Counted from the stretch's first letter, positions 33,165 to 43,500 are shown. The stretch is 64,000 nucleotides of DNA from Collinsella aerofaciens (GCF_015546965.1 NZ_JADMUF010000007.1:62001-126000); one strand, 5' to 3'. The notes: generated by a model from the letters alone, not told the origin. Translations and numbers: made by a program.

Positions 33165-34510
33165 GCAGTGGCGCGGCCGAGCCAGTTGCCGCTGTGATGG
33201 TAGACGGTGAACATCATGGCGGTGATTACCCAGGTTACGGGGTAGACCAGCAGCAGGTGCTCAAGCGACGGATCGAACGGCATAATCGCAAATACCCAGA
33301 TCACCCTGAGCACGACGGTGCCAAAAATCGTGAGCAGCATGGGCTGCAAGCTCACGCCGGCGCCGCGGATGGAACCCGAGGCGTTCTCGATAATCGAGAA
33401 AATCGCATAGAACGGCGCGATAAAATGAAGAATCGTCGTGGTGTACGCCGAAATCGAAGCATCGTCGACAAACAGACGAGACAGCGGACCCGAGAATACC
33501 AGCAGCACGGCAGACAGGCCACCAATGAGCATAAACGACAGCACGAGCGACGTATGGTAGCCCTTGCGCATGCGCTCGTAGTTGCGCGCGCCGAAGTTCT
33601 GCGCCGAGAACGTGGTGATCGACACGCCAAGCGCCTCGGTCACCATCCAGACAATGCCATCCAAGCGGCCCGAAAGACCCCAAGCCGTGGTGACATCGGC
33701 ACCAAACGAGTTGACCGACACCTGAATCAAAACGTTGGAAATCGAATACGCAGCAGACTGAAAGCCAAGCGGCAGACCACACGAGATCATGCTCTTACAA
33801 ATGCCAGGATCAATGCCGAGTTTGGACAGTGAAAGCCGCCACGCGCCCGGTGCGTGCATCATACGAATCACGATCATCGTGGCGTTGGAGCAAATGGTCA
33901 GCGCCACCGCGATGCCACAGCCCAGAGCCTCCATATGCAGCACGGCAACGAAGATGACATCCAGCACCGCATTAACAAGGCAGCCGGAAGCGATGATCAC
34001 AGCAGGCCCGCGCGTGTCGCCCACGGCGCGCAGCAATGCCGTTCCCATATTGAGCAGCAGCGCCGCAACCATGGCGGCAAAATAGCAACGGGCATAGGCC
34101 ACGCCCTCGGCCAATAGTTCATGCGGCGTGTTCATAAGCACCAGCATGGGCTCAACGAACACTATGCCAAGAATCGAGAAAACGATACCGCCCACCAGCG
34201 CGAGCGTCATAGCCGTATGGACCGATCGGCTCAGACGCTCGTCATCGTGCTGGCCAAAAAACTGGCCCGTAATGACCGCGCAGCCGGCACCGACGCCGAC
34301 ACAAAAGCCGATGCAGAGCTCTGTAAGCACCATCGTGGCCTGAATGCCACCCAGCGCGAGCTTACCGCCAAACTGACCGACGATATAGGTACCGATAAGC
34401 GTGTATGCCTGCTGAAAGAACGAACTAAAGAAAATGGGAACGCACAGCGACAGCAGCTGCTGCCAAATGACACCCTGCGTTACATCGATAGCCGTAGATT
34501 TCTTAGCCAC
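33161..34510 (-). CDS. MATE family efflux transporter
   Basis: 449-residue multidrug and toxic compound extrusion protein with twelve predicted membrane helices in two bundles. Family hallmarks are VIWQQLLSLCVPIFFSSFFQQAYTLIGTYIVGQFGG at the start and CVGVGAGCAVITGQFFGQHD in helix 2 to 3. An SAAYSISNVLIQVSVNSFGADVTTAWG segment opens the second half. Likely Na+ or H+ coupled; substrate unknown. It converges with cobO. Upstream (34511-34633) holds no gene or clear terminator. Confidence 0.92.
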   Translation of the reverse strand: MAKKSTAIDVTQGVIWQQLLSLCVPIFFSSFFQQAYTLIGTYIVGQFGGKLALGGIQATMVLTELCIGFCVGVGAGCAVITGQFFGQHDDERLSRSVHTAMTLALVGGIVFSILGIVFVEPMLVLMNTPHELLAEGVAYARCYFAAMVAALLLNMGTALLRAVGDTRGPAVIIASGCLVNAVLDVIFVAVLHMEALGCGIAVALTICSNATMIVIRMMHAPGAWRLSLSKLGIDPGICKSMISCGLPLGFQSAAYSISNVLIQVSVNSFGADVTTAWGLSGRLDGIVWMVTEALGVSITTFSAQNFGARNYERMRKGYHTSLVLSFMLIGGLSAVLLVFSGPLSRLFVDDASISAYTTTILHFIAPFYAIFSIIENASGSIRGAGVSLQPMLLTIFGTVVLRVIWVFAIMPFDPSLEHLLLVYPVTWVITAMMFTVYHHSGNWLGRATA

Positions 34511-34633
34511 ACGCCCTCCCCACTAGCGTACGTCATACAACAAAACATCAATTGAACGGCAAAGCCGCTATCAGCTTAACACCGACCGAAGGCAGCAGAA
34601 ACACCCCTGGCGGCAAAGCTCGAGCGCACCCGG

Positions 34634-35548
34634 CTAGTGATACAAACCCGGCTGGTAGTGATACTCATTGCTCACATGCGGGCACAGCTGCCAAAAGGCG
34701 ACAGCACTTGCCGCGGCCACGTTGAGCGAATCGACCCCATGCGCCATCGGAATACGCACGGCGCGGTCGCAGCCTGCAATGGTCTTGTCGCCCAAGCCAG
34801 CGCCCTCGGTGCCCATAAAGATTGCCAGGCGGTCAATCTCCTGCAGCGCGGGATCGTCCAACGACACCGAATCATCCGCCAACGCCATGGCGGCACACGA
34901 AAAGCCGGCATCGTGCAGCGCCGCCAGCCCATCATGCGGCCATACGCGCGCCTCGCTGCCAATGCGCGTCCAGGGCACCTGGAACACCGTGCCCATGCTC
35001 ACGCGGGCCGAGCGACGGTACAGCGGATCGCAGCACGTAGGGCTCACCAAAATGCCATCGACGTTCAACGCAGCCGCCGAGCGGAAAATCGCGCCGACGT
35101 TGGTGTGGTCGACAATGCCCTCGAGCACGCACACAAGCACCGGGCGCTCCCCCGCCGCCTCGACGACGCCACCCAAGAACTCGGCTACCGGAATCTGACG
35201 TGGACGACGGAATGCCGCGAGCGCACCGCGCGTCACGTTAAAGCCCGTCAGCTGCTCCATAAGCTCCATCGAGGCCACGAACACGGGAACCGGGCCCGCA
35301 CCTTCGCGTACCGCCAGGCGCTCAAACAGCGGCATCATCTGGTCGAGCCAGCGTTCGCCCAAAAGAAAGCTCACCGGCTCGTATCCGGCGCGCACTGCAC
35401 GCTCGATAACCTTGGCACTCTCGGCGATAAAAATGCCCTTCTGCGGCTCCAGCACGCAGCGAAGCTCGCGCTCGGTCAGTCGCACGTAGGCATCGAGCCG
35501 CTCGTCCTCGAGCGAATCGATTCGCAGCACCTCAACGGCATCAGTCAT
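34634..35548 (-). CDS. TrmH/SpoU-family RNA 2'-O-methyltransferase
   Basis: 304-residue SPOUT RNA methyltransferase. The N-terminal third is a SpoU substrate-binding-like domain. The C-terminal knotted domain shows motif 1 NVGAIFRSAAAL, motif 2 IFMGTEGAGL and motif 3 VRIPMAHGVDSLNVAAASAVAFW. Target (rRNA or tRNA position) cannot be assigned. The start at 35548 fits the domain; an in-frame start at 35581 adds a poor extension. It is a single-gene unit upstream of MATE. Confidence 0.9.
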   Translation of the reverse strand: MTDAVEVLRIDSLEDERLDAYVRLTERELRCVLEPQKGIFIAESAKVIERAVRAGYEPVSFLLGERWLDQMMPLFERLAVREGAGPVPVFVASMELMEQLTGFNVTRGALAAFRRPRQIPVAEFLGGVVEAAGERPVLVCVLEGIVDHTNVGAIFRSAAALNVDGILVSPTCCDPLYRRSARVSMGTVFQVPWTRIGSEARVWPHDGLAALHDAGFSCAAMALADDSVSLDDPALQEIDRLAIFMGTEGAGLGDKTIAGCDRAVRIPMAHGVDSLNVAAASAVAFWQLCPHVSNEYHYQPGLYH

Positions 35549-35594
35549 AGCAGCCAGCCCGCACCTTTCTTTACAGCACATCTATACCAAACGA

Positions 35595-35613
35595 GGCGAC
35601 GCTAAGCGCCGCC
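35595..35613 (-). terminator. Possible terminator after folA
   Basis: GGCGGCGC-TTA-GCGTCGCC on the minus strand forms an 8-bp stem with one mismatch, followed by TCGTTTGG, a weak T tract. Confidence 0.4.
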
Positions 35614-35657
35614 CCATGCATTCAAATAACCCGATGATACCGTTCACGCCAGACGAT

Positions 35658-36176
35658 TTACGCCTCGACGCGACGATACGTCACGAACTCATAATCGAGA
35701 CCCTCGTCACCCTCGCCCGCGGCAATCGTGGCAACACCGCCACGCCTCGCAATCTCCCATGCGGGATCGGCATCCAGATCGGGAAAGTACGTATCCACGT
35801 CATGCACGCAATGGTTATGCGTAACCTCGGCCTCGACGCAATACGGCAAGAACTGTCGATACACCTCGCCGCCGCCAATCACCCACACAATGGGCTCATC
35901 GGCCACGGCGGCCAAGGCCTCGTCAACGCTATGCACCGCGTCGACACCCTCGGCAGCAAAGCTCTCGTCGCGGGTGAGCACGATATTGCGGCGATTCTTG
36001 AGCGGTCGTCCGCCGGGAAAACTCAGAAGTGTCTTGCGTCCCATAATGACCGGGCAACCTTTGGTGCACGCCACAAAATGGCGCATATCGGCACGGTTGG
36101 ACACGACCATGTCGCCCTCGCAACCAATACCCCAGTCGTCGCACACGGCGACAATGGCAGAAAGCTTACACGTCAT
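35658..36176 (-). CDS. folA: Dihydrofolate reductase
   Basis: Reduces dihydrofolate to tetrahydrofolate with NADPH. The 172-residue protein has the opening LSAIVAVCDDWGIGCEGDMVV (Met20-loop equivalent), the NADPH motif VIMGRKTLLSFPGGRPL and VWVIGGGEVYRQFLP. It lies 9 nt downstream of thyA, the enzyme that produces dihydrofolate, as in many bacteria. AGGTGG 6 nt upstream supports ATG 36176; a GTG at 36185 is the alternative. Confidence 0.95.
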   Translation of the reverse strand: MTCKLSAIVAVCDDWGIGCEGDMVVSNRADMRHFVACTKGCPVIMGRKTLLSFPGGRPLKNRRNIVLTRDESFAAEGVDAVHSVDEALAAVADEPIVWVIGGGEVYRQFLPYCVEAEVTHNHCVHDVDTYFPDLDADPAWEIARRGGVATIAAGEGDEGLDYEFVTYRRVEA

Positions 36177-36185
36177 GCGCGCCAC

Positions 36186-37034
36186 CTACACCGCAATGGG
36201 GATGTTCTTAACCTGCGGACCGTGCTCATAGCCCTCGACGATCAGGTCATCGGTCGTAAACGCATAGAAGTCATGCACATCGGGGTTAAGCGTTACCTTG
36301 GGAGCCGCAAATTGCGGACGCTCGATAAGCTCGCGGACGATATCGACATGGCGGTCGTAAATGTGGGCATCGGCGATCACGTGCAGCAGCTCACCGGAAA
36401 TCATATCGACCGACTGCGCAACCATCATCAGCAGAATTGCATACTGGCACACATTCCAGTTGTTCGCGGCCAAAATATCCTGGCTGCGCTGGTTGAGAAT
36501 CATGTTGAGCGTCGGTTTGTCATCCTGCGGGCGCTGCGTCACGTTATACGTCACGCTGTAGGCGCACGGATACAGGTGCATCTCGGACAAGTCGCTAAAC
36601 ACATAGGTGTTCGTCATAATGCGGCGGCTGTACGGCGTGTGCTTAAGGTCGTACAGCACGCGGTCCATCTGGTCAAAGTCACCCTCGGCGTAATGGCTCT
36701 TCTGGCCAATCTGGTACCCGTATGCCTTGCCGATAGAGCCGGTCTCGTCGGCCCACTCATCCCAGATATGGCTGTTGAGGTCATGCACGTTATTGGACTT
36801 CTTCTGATAGATCCATAGGATCTCGTCCATGGCAGATTTGAGGGCCGTACGACGCAGGGTAAGCGCCGGAAACTCCTCACGCAGGTCGTAGCGCGCCGTG
36901 ACACCAAAGTTCTTAATGGTATAGGCAGGGGTGCCATCCTCCCACACCGGACGGACCTTTTGGCCCTCGGTGGTGGTGCCATGGTCCAAAATATCGCGGC
37001 ACATGGTTACAAACTGTTGATCAGCTTTGCTCAT
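36186..37034 (-). CDS. thyA: Thymidylate synthase
   Basis: Methylates dUMP to dTMP using methylene-tetrahydrofolate. The 282 residues carry the catalytic cysteine C157 (HLYPCAYSV), LNQRSQDILAANNWNVCQYA for folate and dUMP binding, and LNPDVHDFYAFTTDDL near the end. GGGAGG 4 nt upstream marks the start at 37034; the frame runs on upstream to 37400 but that part overlaps the divergent regulator and is not coding. Forms an operon with folA. Confidence 0.95.
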   Translation of the reverse strand: MSKADQQFVTMCRDILDHGTTTEGQKVRPVWEDGTPAYTIKNFGVTARYDLREEFPALTLRRTALKSAMDEILWIYQKKSNNVHDLNSHIWDEWADETGSIGKAYGYQIGQKSHYAEGDFDQMDRVLYDLKHTPYSRRIMTNTYVFSDLSEMHLYPCAYSVTYNVTQRPQDDKPTLNMILNQRSQDILAANNWNVCQYAILLMMVAQSVDMISGELLHVIADAHIYDRHVDIVRELIERPQFAAPKVTLNPDVHDFYAFTTDDLIVEGYEHGPQVKNIPIAV

Positions 37035-37169
37035 TGACCCTCCCGTCAGTAGCCTATTGGCGATTTTATTGTAGCCCAGGCGCGCAAGTGTCGGATTGGA
37101 CACTTGGGCCGGCACACGCAATGCACGGCAGTACGGCACCGCATGCGTCAACGAAACATCTACGCCTTT

Positions 37170-37237
37170 TTCTGACATATGCCAGAAATTCCTTGCGCAA
37201 TTCTGCGCGTTCGCTATTCTATTGTTGACATATGTCA
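37170..37237 (+). promoter_or_regulatory. Promoter flanked by paired operator palindromes
   Basis: TTCTGACATATGCCAGAA (37170-37187, one mismatch) and TGACATATGTCA (37226-37237, perfect) share the core CTGACATATG-pyrimidine-CAGA. Between them lie TTGCGC (37193-37198) and TATTCT (37215-37220), a 16-nt spaced promoter. Centres are 53 bp apart, about five helical turns. Confidence 0.65.
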
Positions 37238-37251
37238 GATAAGGAGTGCGC

Positions 37252-38016
37252 ATGGCAGGAAGACGCGAAAAACTGCGCCGCGTCGGGATCATCCCCGAAT
37301 ACCGCGGCTTTACCCCTGACGGCCTAGCCAGTGGAGACGCCATCGATATGACGGTCGACGAGCTCGAAGTCCTGCGACTGTGCGACCTGGAAGGCCTCAA
37401 TCAGGAGGCCGTCGCCCAGCACATGGGCATTGCCCGCGCCACGGTGGCGGCAATTTGCAGCCGCGCGCATCGCAAGGTGGCAAACGCGCTGGTCAATGGA
37501 CGGGCGATTGTCATCGAGGGCGGCAATATCGCGTACTCCCCCATTACCACGAAAACGGCCGCATGGCCAGCAAAGGAGGTCGGCACCATGAGGGTGGCAA
37601 CCACGTACGACAACGGCAGCATCTTTATGCACTTTGGCCGCAGCGAGCAGTTCAAGATCTACGACATTCAGGACGGCAAGGTGCTCAACGAGCAGGTCGT
37701 GGGCACCGGCGGCACCGGCCACGGTGCCCTGGCGGGCCTGCTCGCCAACGGCGGCGTGGACACTCTCATCTGCGGCGGTATCGGCGGTGGCGCCATCAAC
37801 GCGCTTGCCCAAGCCGGCATCACGGTATACGCAGGTGCCCAGGGCAGCTGCGACGCTTGCGTCGAGGCCCTTATCGCCGGCACGCTCGCACAGAACGGCG
37901 AGGCCACGTGCGGCTGCCACGGCCATGACCACGACCACGCCCACGAACATGGCGAGGCCTGCAGCTGTCACGGCCATCACGAGCACGAGGGCCACGAGGG
38001 CTGCGGCTGCCACTAA
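37252..38016 (+). CDS. DUF134 regulator fused to NifB/NifX-type cofactor-binding domain, His/Cys-rich tail
   Basis: 254-residue three-part protein. Residues 1-95 are a DUF134 (UPF0251) helix-turn-helix domain (MTVDELEVLRLCDLEGLNQEAVAQHMGIARATV). Residues 110-215 form a dinitrogenase iron-molybdenum cofactor-type RNase H-like domain (FMHFGRSEQFKIYDI, GTGGTGHGALAGLLANGGVDTLICGGIGGGAINAL). The last 40 residues are packed with His and Cys and should bind transition metals. AAGGAG lies 5 nt upstream of ATG 37252. It may autoregulate through the paired palindromes; that is inference. No nitrogenase gene is present; the physiological metal or cluster is unknown. Confidence 0.85.
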   Translation: MAGRREKLRRVGIIPEYRGFTPDGLASGDAIDMTVDELEVLRLCDLEGLNQEAVAQHMGIARATVAAICSRAHRKVANALVNGRAIVIEGGNIAYSPITTKTAAWPAKEVGTMRVATTYDNGSIFMHFGRSEQFKIYDIQDGKVLNEQVVGTGGTGHGALAGLLANGGVDTLICGGIGGGAINALAQAGITVYAGAQGSCDACVEALIAGTLAQNGEATCGCHGHDHDHAHEHGEACSCHGHHEHEGHEGCGCH

Positions 38017-38079
38017 CGGCACGGCACCGCGAGCTCAGGGCACGACGCTAAACGCAGCCCAACAATCAAAGCCAACAAC

Positions 38080-38111
38080 AAAGGCCACCCGGTAGCTTCC
38101 GAGTGGCCTTT
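38080..38111. terminator. Terminator between DUF134 gene and ffh
   Basis: AAAGGCCAC (38080-38088) pairs with GTGGCCTTT (38103-38111), and the stem extends inward with one mismatch. T-rich on the minus strand (CCTTTGTTGTT), so it mainly serves ffh but can act both ways. Confidence 0.7.
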
Positions 38112-38136
38112 GCCATATCAAGCTGGAATTACAGCC

Positions 38137-39612
38137 CTATTTCTTATTACGCATCTGCGCTTCCATCCGGCGCAGCAGCTCCATATCGGACTTGGGACCG
38201 CCCGTACCCAGGCCGCCCATGCCGCCCAGACCCATAGCGTCCAGGCCAGGGATATTGGGCATGCGCATCCTCTTGCCCTTCTTTCCCTTTTTGCCTTTTT
38301 TACCGCCGGCCTGTGCCTGATTGGCCATCGTGCGCATGCGGCCCATCATCTTATTCATCTCGCCCCACTGCTTCATAAGGCTGTTGACCTCGGTGGGGGT
38401 TACGCCGGCGCCCTTGGCGATACGCGCGCGACGCTGACCGTTGATGATGGAGGGACGCAGGCGCTCCTCCTTGGTCATCGACATGATGATGGCCTCATTC
38501 TTATCGAAGATGCCCTCATCCAGGTTGCCGCCCATCTGGTTGAGTGCACGCTGTCCGCCGGGGAGCATGCCCAGGATACCCTTCATGCCGCCCATCTTCT
38601 TGACGGCCTTCATCTGGTCGAGCATATCGTTCATGGTAAAGCCCTCGCGCAGCATACGCTCGGCAGCCTCGAGCTGCTCTGCATCGGCTGCCTCCTGGGC
38701 CTTCTCGATAATGCCTACGACATCGCCCATGCCCAAGATTCGCTTGGCCATGCGATCGGGATAGAACGGCTCCAGCGAATCAGGCTTCTCGCCCATGCTC
38801 ACGAACTTGATGGGCTTGCCGGTCACCTGACGCACCGAAAGTGCGCCACCGCCACGGGCATCGCCGTCGAGCTTGGAGATAATCACACCGTCAAAGTCGG
38901 TGCGATCGGCGAAGGTCGAGACGACGTTGACGATATCCTGGCCGGTCATGGCATCGACGACCATCAGCACCTGGTCGGGCTTGACGGCCTTCTTGATGTC
39001 GACGGCCTCCTGCATCATTTGCTCGTCGATCTGAAGACGACCGGCAGTATCGACAATGACCACGTCGCGCAGGTGGTCGACGGCCTCCTGGATGGCGCCC
39101 CTGGCGATGTCGACCGGGTGCGCGCCGTCACCACGGAAGACCGGCACGCCGATCTCGCCACCCAGCGTGGCGAGCTGGTCGGCAGCGGCGGGACGGTAGA
39201 CGTCGCACGCGGCGAGCAGCGGCGAGCGGCCCTGCTTCTTGAGCAGGTAGGCCAGCTTTACGGCCGCCGTGGTCTTACCGGAGCCCTGCAGGCCCACGAG
39301 CATGATGACATTGGGAATGCGGTTGCTAAAGACGAGCTTGCTCTCGGTTGAGCCGAGCATCTCGGTGAGCTCGTCGAGCACGATCTTGACGACGTTTTGC
39401 GCCGGCGACAGCGACTCCATGACCTCGGCGGTCATGCAGCGCTCCTTGGTCTTGGCGACGAACTCCTTGACGACCTTGAAGTTGACGTCGGCCTCGAGCA
39501 GCGCCATGCGAATATCGCGCATGGCCGAAGAGATATCGGCCTCGGTCAGCTTACCCTTGCCGCGCAGGCGGTCAAATGTGTCGTTGAGGCGATCGCTCAG
39601 GGAATCAAACAC
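38137..39612 (-). CDS. ffh: Signal recognition particle protein Ffh (SRP54)
   Basis: GTPase that binds signal sequences and 4.5S/SRP RNA for co-translational membrane targeting. 491 residues: N domain (1-90), G domain with P-loop GLQGSGKTT, DTAGRLQ and SKLDGDARGGGAL, then a methionine-rich M domain (about 295-440). The C-terminus is Gly/Lys/Met-rich (QAGGKKGKKGKKGKR... and GLGGMGGLG). It follows ftsY by 10 nt and ends the smc-ftsY-ffh run. Confidence 0.96.
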   Translation of the reverse strand: MFDSLSDRLNDTFDRLRGKGKLTEADISSAMRDIRMALLEADVNFKVVKEFVAKTKERCMTAEVMESLSPAQNVVKIVLDELTEMLGSTESKLVFSNRIPNVIMLVGLQGSGKTTAAVKLAYLLKKQGRSPLLAACDVYRPAAADQLATLGGEIGVPVFRGDGAHPVDIARGAIQEAVDHLRDVVIVDTAGRLQIDEQMMQEAVDIKKAVKPDQVLMVVDAMTGQDIVNVVSTFADRTDFDGVIISKLDGDARGGGALSVRQVTGKPIKFVSMGEKPDSLEPFYPDRMAKRILGMGDVVGIIEKAQEAADAEQLEAAERMLREGFTMNDMLDQMKAVKKMGGMKGILGMLPGGQRALNQMGGNLDEGIFDKNEAIIMSMTKEERLRPSIINGQRRARIAKGAGVTPTEVNSLMKQWGEMNKMMGRMRTMANQAQAGGKKGKKGKKGKRMRMPNIPGLDAMGLGGMGGLGTGGPKSDMELLRRMEAQMRNKK

Positions 39613-39622
39613 TGGTTACTCC

Positions 39623-40540
39623 TTAGTTGGACTCGCCCACCAGGGCGCGGCAGAAATCTTTGGCGTTAAACTCCTGCAGGTCATCGACCTGCTCGCCCAC
39701 GCCGATGCGAAGGATCGGGAGCTTGAGCTTCTCGGCCACGGCCATGGCGATACCGCCCTTAGCCGTTCCGTCGAGCTTAGTCATGATAATACCGTCCAGG
39801 CCCAGCGCCTCGTTAAACTCGAGCGCCTGGTTCAGACCGTTCTGACCAGTGGCAGCATCGATCACAAGCACGACCGAGACCGGCATGGGACCGGCGGCCA
39901 TATTGGCGGCGCGCTTACGGGTCACATTAACCACCTTGGCGAGCTCGCGCATGAGCTCGGGACTCGTGTGCAGACGGCCGGCGGTATCGATGAGCACCAG
40001 GTCGCTGCCGCGCTTATCGGCCTCGTCGAGCACGTCATAGCACACGCTCGCCGGATCGGAGCCGCGGTCACGCTTAATAACCGGTACGCCGGCACGCTGA
40101 CCCCACACATCGAGCTGCTCGATGGCAGCGGCGCGGAAGGTGTCGGCCGAACCGATCACCACGTTCTTGCCGCGGGCGGCCATGGCGCTCGCAATCTTGC
40201 CGACCGTGGTGGTCTTGCCGGCACCGTTGATGCCGACAAACAGCACGCAGCTCGGCGTATCGGAAAACGGATCGCGCTCAACAGGCACAAAATGGCCCTC
40301 GAGCTGCTCGGCCAGGGCACGGCGAAGCTGCGGGGCGGTCTTAAGGTTCTTCTTGGCAGCGGCGTCGCGCAGGTCATCGGAGACCTGAATGGCGACCTCG
40401 GCACCCATGTCACCCATGACGAGGGTGTCCTCAAGGTCCTCCCAAAAATCCTCGTCGACCTCACCGCCAAAGTAAAAGACCTCGTTGAGGGCCTCGCGGC
40501 TGCGCTCGAGTCCGCGCGAGAGTGCGTCAAAGAATCCCAT
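39623..40540 (-). CDS. ftsY: SRP receptor FtsY
   Basis: Membrane-associated GTPase receptor for SRP. The 305 residues are the NG domain with GINGAGKTTT (P-loop), DTFRAAAIEQL, DTAGRLHTSPELM and TKLDGTAKGG; the acidic A domain of proteobacterial FtsY is nearly absent. Its start overlaps the smc stop by 1 nt (TAATG). The rnc-smc-ftsY-ffh order is classical for Gram-positive bacteria. Confidence 0.96.
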   Translation of the reverse strand: MGFFDALSRGLERSREALNEVFYFGGEVDEDFWEDLEDTLVMGDMGAEVAIQVSDDLRDAAAKKNLKTAPQLRRALAEQLEGHFVPVERDPFSDTPSCVLFVGINGAGKTTTVGKIASAMAARGKNVVIGSADTFRAAAIEQLDVWGQRAGVPVIKRDRGSDPASVCYDVLDEADKRGSDLVLIDTAGRLHTSPELMRELAKVVNVTRKRAANMAAGPMPVSVVLVIDAATGQNGLNQALEFNEALGLDGIIMTKLDGTAKGGIAMAVAEKLKLPILRIGVGEQVDDLQEFNAKDFCRALVGESN

Positions 40541-43500
40541 TATGCATTCACGACCTTTCCGGTTTCGCGATCGAGTTTTTGCGAGACGACGCGACTGACG
40601 CCGTCGGCTTGCATCGAGACGCCGTAGAGAACGTCAGCATCCTCCATAGTACGGCGCTGATGCGAGATTACCAAGAGCTGCGTATCGGAACGCAGCACAT
40701 CAAGGGCGCCGATGAGCTTGGACAGGTTGGCGTCGTCGAGCGCCGCCTCGACCTCGTCCAGCACATAGAACGGCACCGTGCGCGTACGGTACACGGCAAA
40801 GAGCAAGGCGAGCGCCGTCAGGCTCTTCTCGCCACCGGACATGAGCATCATCTTGGTGATGCGCTTGCCGCGCGGCTGCGCCACGACCTCGATGCCCGTC
40901 TCGGCCGGATGCTCGGGATCGGTCATCTCCAGATGTGCCTGGCCTCCCGGGAACAGCATGGCGAAGATCTCGCGGAAGTTCGCATCGACCTTCTCAAAGG
41001 TCACCAAGAACGCCTTGCGCATCTTACGGTCGATGGCCACGGTGATCTTGGTGAGCGCCTTGCGCGCGCTCTCCAAATCGGCCAGTTGCTCCTCGATGTA
41101 ATCGGCGCGGCGCTTGAGCTGCTCGTACTCCTCCATGGCAACCTGGTTCACGGGGCCCAGGTTGTTGATCTGGCGCACGAGCTGGTTGAGCTCGCGCTCG
41201 GCGGCGTCGCGGTCGGTGGGCGCCGGCAGCATGAGCGCTTCCTCGAGCACCGTGGTGCCATCGGCGGTAATAGCCTTGATGGCCGCCTCTACCTGCACCT
41301 CGAGCTTGCCGCGTGCGACCTTGAACTCGTTTTGCGTCGCCGTGGCGGCATCGACCCGCTCCTTGGCGCGGGAGACCTCGGCCTTGGCGTCCTCGATGGT
41401 CTTCTTGAGCGAGGCCGAGTCCGCCTCCTCGAGCGAAGCCTGGTCACGCAGGCGCGCGGCCCAATCCGACGCGCGCTCCAGCAGGGCCGAATAGCGCTCG
41501 TGCATAGGGTCGACGCGCAGGCGCAGCAACTCGAGCGAGCGCGAGGCCTGACGGGTTCCGCGGATACGGCGGTCGATGCCCTCCAGACGATGCTCCAGAT
41601 CGGGCACACGGCCCTTCAGCGAACGCAGGCGCTCGCTCGTCTGAGCCAGGCGGACCTTAGCGTCGGCGAGCTTACCGGCGGCCTCGGAGTCGTCGCGACG
41701 CACGCAATCGAGCTCGTCGTTAGCTTCGGCAATCTGGAGCCCCAGGTCACTTGCCTGCGCACGAGCCTCATCACGCGAACGGGTGAGCTCGTCAACGCGC
41801 GGGCGCGCGGCGCGGACCGCCTCGGCGGCCTGCTCACGGCGCTTGGAAATGCGCACGCGATCGACCTCGGCATTGTTGGCGCTTTGCTCCAAGCGGCCGA
41901 TCTCGGAGAGCAGCGAGCGGCGTTCGCCCTCAAGACGGGCGATCTCGCCGGCAGCATCGCCCTCGGCGGCACGCGCCCCCTCGACGGCCGCATTGGCCTC
42001 GACGACCTGATCCGACACATGCTCAAACACGGCAGCCAGATCGGGCTCAAGACCCTCAAGCTCGCGAATGCGACGCTTGCGCTCCAGGGCACCCGAAGCC
42101 TCGCCGGCGTCGAGCCCCACACGCACCAGGCCGCCACAGCTCACGCGGGCGCCATCGGGAGTCACATAGGTCACGCCGTCAACTACAGGCGCAGTCAGGG
42201 CGGCAGCCAAGTCATCGACCACGTAATAGCCGCCGAGCAATGCCTCGACGACCGGACCGTAGCCCGCACGCACGGACAGACGATCAACAAGACGGTTACC
42301 GGCGGCACCCTCGGCGACCGCAGAGCCACTCACGCTGCGCGCCACCAGCAGCGCCTCGCCCGAGGCCTTCTTTTGGTCCAAGGCAGCGCGACCGGCGCGC
42401 TCAAGTGCGGCAGCGTTATCGAACAACAGGGCATCGATATCGCCGGCGAGCAGCTGCTCAACCAGGCCCTCAAGCTCACGCGGTGCCTCAAGCACATCGC
42501 CCAGACGACCCGAGACATCGTCGCCCAGCGCGCCCACCAGACGGCTTACGAGCGGCGAGCTGTCGGCCATGCGAGCATCAAGCTTCTTTTGGCTGGCAAG
42601 CTCCGAGCGCACCTCGGACAGCTTGTTGCGCGCTTCGCTCTCGCGATTACGCAAGTCCTTAAGGGCTGCACGGGCGACCTCGGTAGCCTCACGCGCATCG
42701 CTCTGGGCTTGACGAGCCTGATCGAGCGCACCTTCGAGCTCCTCAGCACGGTTGCGGCGGCTATCAAGCGATGCCGTGACCTCCTCGAGCTGCTCATCGA
42801 TCTGCTCCAGGCGCGAGGCATACATGTTGTCCTCGACCTCGGCGTTGCTCAGCGAATCCTTCACCTTGGCGAGCTCGAGCGCAGCATTATCGGCAACGCA
42901 CTGCACATCGCGCTGCTCGCGCGTAAGCTGCGAAATCCGCGCATCAAGCGCAACGCGACGCTCGTGGAGCTCGGCGGCGGCAGGACCAGCAGCGTCAACG
43001 TCCTCCTGGGCCTGCATATGCGCGCCGGTCACTTCCTCGAGCTGAGCACGTGCGTCCTCAAGCTCCTCGACCACGCGACGGCGCTGATGCTCGGAGCTCG
43101 AGATCTGTCCGCGCATGTCGGACAGGCGCGACACCATGTTATGGCCCTTTTCCTCGAGCAGACGCATGTCTGAGTTAATGCGACCGACCACATCTTGCAT
43201 ATGGCGGCGCTGCTCGCCCAAGTCGCCCACAAACAGGCCCTTTTCCTCGAGCATGACCTGGAGCTTCTCGAGCTCGCGCTCCTTTTCGCCCAGGCGGTAC
43301 TGCGCAAGCTCAAGCTCGGCAGCGCCCTCCTTGGAGCGGCTCTCCAGGTCGTTCCACTGCGACTGCAGCGAACGAAGCTCGTCGACGGCCAGCATCTGCG
43401 TAAGCTCGTTCGCGCGCGAGGACAGCTCTTTGTACTTGCGCGCGCGATCGACCTGACGCTCCAGCGGTCGCAGCTGACGGGCGATTTCCTTGTTGATATC

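Noticed and set aside
36186-37400. A 404-residue thymidylate synthase
   Set aside because: The extra 122 residues overlap the divergent DUF134 gene and its promoter; the ATG at 37034 has a strong ribosome binding site and gives the standard family length.
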